From Gammaproteobacteria bacterium (GTDB taxonomy: Bacteria > Pseudomonadota > Gammaproteobacteria > Poriferisulfidales > Poriferisulfidaceae), in assembly GCA_026706895.1 (NCBI GenBank), contig JAPOXW010000029.1, positions 61,475-125,474 of the forward strand: DNA of 64,000 nt. The letters are read 5' to 3'. The translations under genes and the position numbers were made by a program. Below the pieces are notes generated by a model. It made no database searches. It was not told the origin of the DNA and was given only the letters and a program-made list of their open reading frames with translations. This document shows, piece by piece, positions 63,613 through 64,000 of the stretch (its first letter is position 1; every line of letters begins with the position of its first letter).

Positions 63613-64000
63613 CAAGACGGGAGGGGTGAAAGAAAGACCATTTTAACTGTAGGGAACCGAAGAGCAGTGGGCCCGGTGGAGGCTGTGCCCGGTTGATACC
63701 CGTTTCCAGACACTCAGACTGAAAGCCTCTTTGGCGGCAAGGGTATAATCCGACCAGCCTATGGTGAACGGAAATCTCTGGGAGCCACCAGTGTCGACCC
63801 CTCATTGTCCCCGAGATCCGGCCGCAGGATAACTTGATGAATCAGCAAGGATTTATGTCGGCATATTCAGATCGGGCAGTTCAATCTCCCGATCTGAGCG
63901 CCATTGCCCCCCCCCCCCCCCCCCCCCACGGCGCCCCCCCCCCCCCCCCTCCTCCCCCCCTCCCCCCCCCCCGCCGCCCCCGCCCCCCCCCGCCCCCCGC
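63613..64000. other. glnS upstream region and degenerate contig end
   Basis: The first ~220 bp include a TATAAT (63742-63747) pointing right. A possible start of a plus-strand gene at ATG 63837 (MNQQGFMSAYSDRAVQS...) runs into low-complexity sequence within 25 codons, so it cannot be identified. From about 63907 to the end the sequence is nearly all C and is treated as an assembly artefact. Confidence 0.55.
63907..64000. repeat. Poly-C low-complexity tail (probable artefact)
   Basis: About 94 bases of C interrupted by rare A, G and T at the very end of the window. Real genomic sequence of this kind is very unusual; a contig-end read artefact is the simplest explanation. Confidence 0.8.

Noticed and set aside
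63790..63831. 13-codon leader peptide (GTG start) before ATG 63837
   Set aside because: A GGGAG lies upstream, but the sequence to the right is artefactual and the downstream gene cannot be identified, so there is not enough support.

Overview
The window comes from a bacterial chromosome, almost certainly a gammaproteobacterium. The evidence is the conserved run asd-fimV-truA-trpF-trpB-trpA-accD-folC-dedD-cvpA-purF, the ftsH/glmM/tpiA/secG/tRNA-Leu group, lpxH, the MurU/AmgK recycling pair and rpsO-pnp. The core is GC-rich. Two stretches (about 1-12060 and 17600-22140) are clearly AT-rich and carry accessory genes. The last ~95 bases are nearly pure C and look like a contig-end artefact.

Region 1 (1-12060, plus strand, AT-rich) is one dense operon ending 14 bp from the 3' end of a tRNA-Leu gene, which is typical of a tRNA-associated island. 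Its centre matches, in family and order, the bacterial coenzyme M (CoM) biosynthesis genes known as xcbA-E in Xanthobacter: an unrecognised 314-aa protein, phosphosulfolactate synthase (ComA), two aspartase/fumarase-superfamily lyases and a D-cysteine-desulfhydrase-like PLP enzyme. Around this core lie a class I CoA-transferase pair, a CoA-acylating aldehyde dehydrogenase, a GMC oxidoreductase, a Cys-type glutathione transferase and an MFS transporter. Together they look like a route that makes CoM and uses it to process an alkene/epoxide-type or sulfonate substrate. This is the most interesting system here. The operon runs off the left edge.

Region 2 (12075-17589) is housekeeping: tRNA-Leu, secG, tpiA, glmM, ftsH (minus) and lpxH (plus). 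Region 3 (17600-22140, AT-rich) is a defence island: a type II Thoeris pair (TIR + TM-macro), two small unknown genes and a SacI-like restriction-modification pair. Region 4 (22143-39459, minus) holds glycerate kinase, an L,D-transpeptidase, purF-cvpA-dedD, an inserted AbiE toxin-antitoxin pair, folC-accD-trpABF-truA-fimV-asd and leuBDC. Region 5 (39639-43630) has an orphan RelB antitoxin with a truncated relE, murU-amgK, an MNT-HEPN pair and HigBA. Region 6 (43774-48409, plus) holds rpmF-plsX-fabH and uvrC-pgsA.

Region 7 (48493-54129) has a large fibronectin-like/autotransporter surface protein with a 14-base homopolymer upstream, diverging from a His/Glu-rich TonB receptor with a Zur-like box. 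Region 8 (54221-63612) holds rpsO and pnp. Two stand-alone tandem copies of the PNPase S1 domain follow, then a ferredoxin/GST/flavin-reductase group, gloB, a TnpB-type RNA-guided nuclease gene inserted at the end of glnS, and glnS itself. No CRISPR array, rRNA or prophage was seen.
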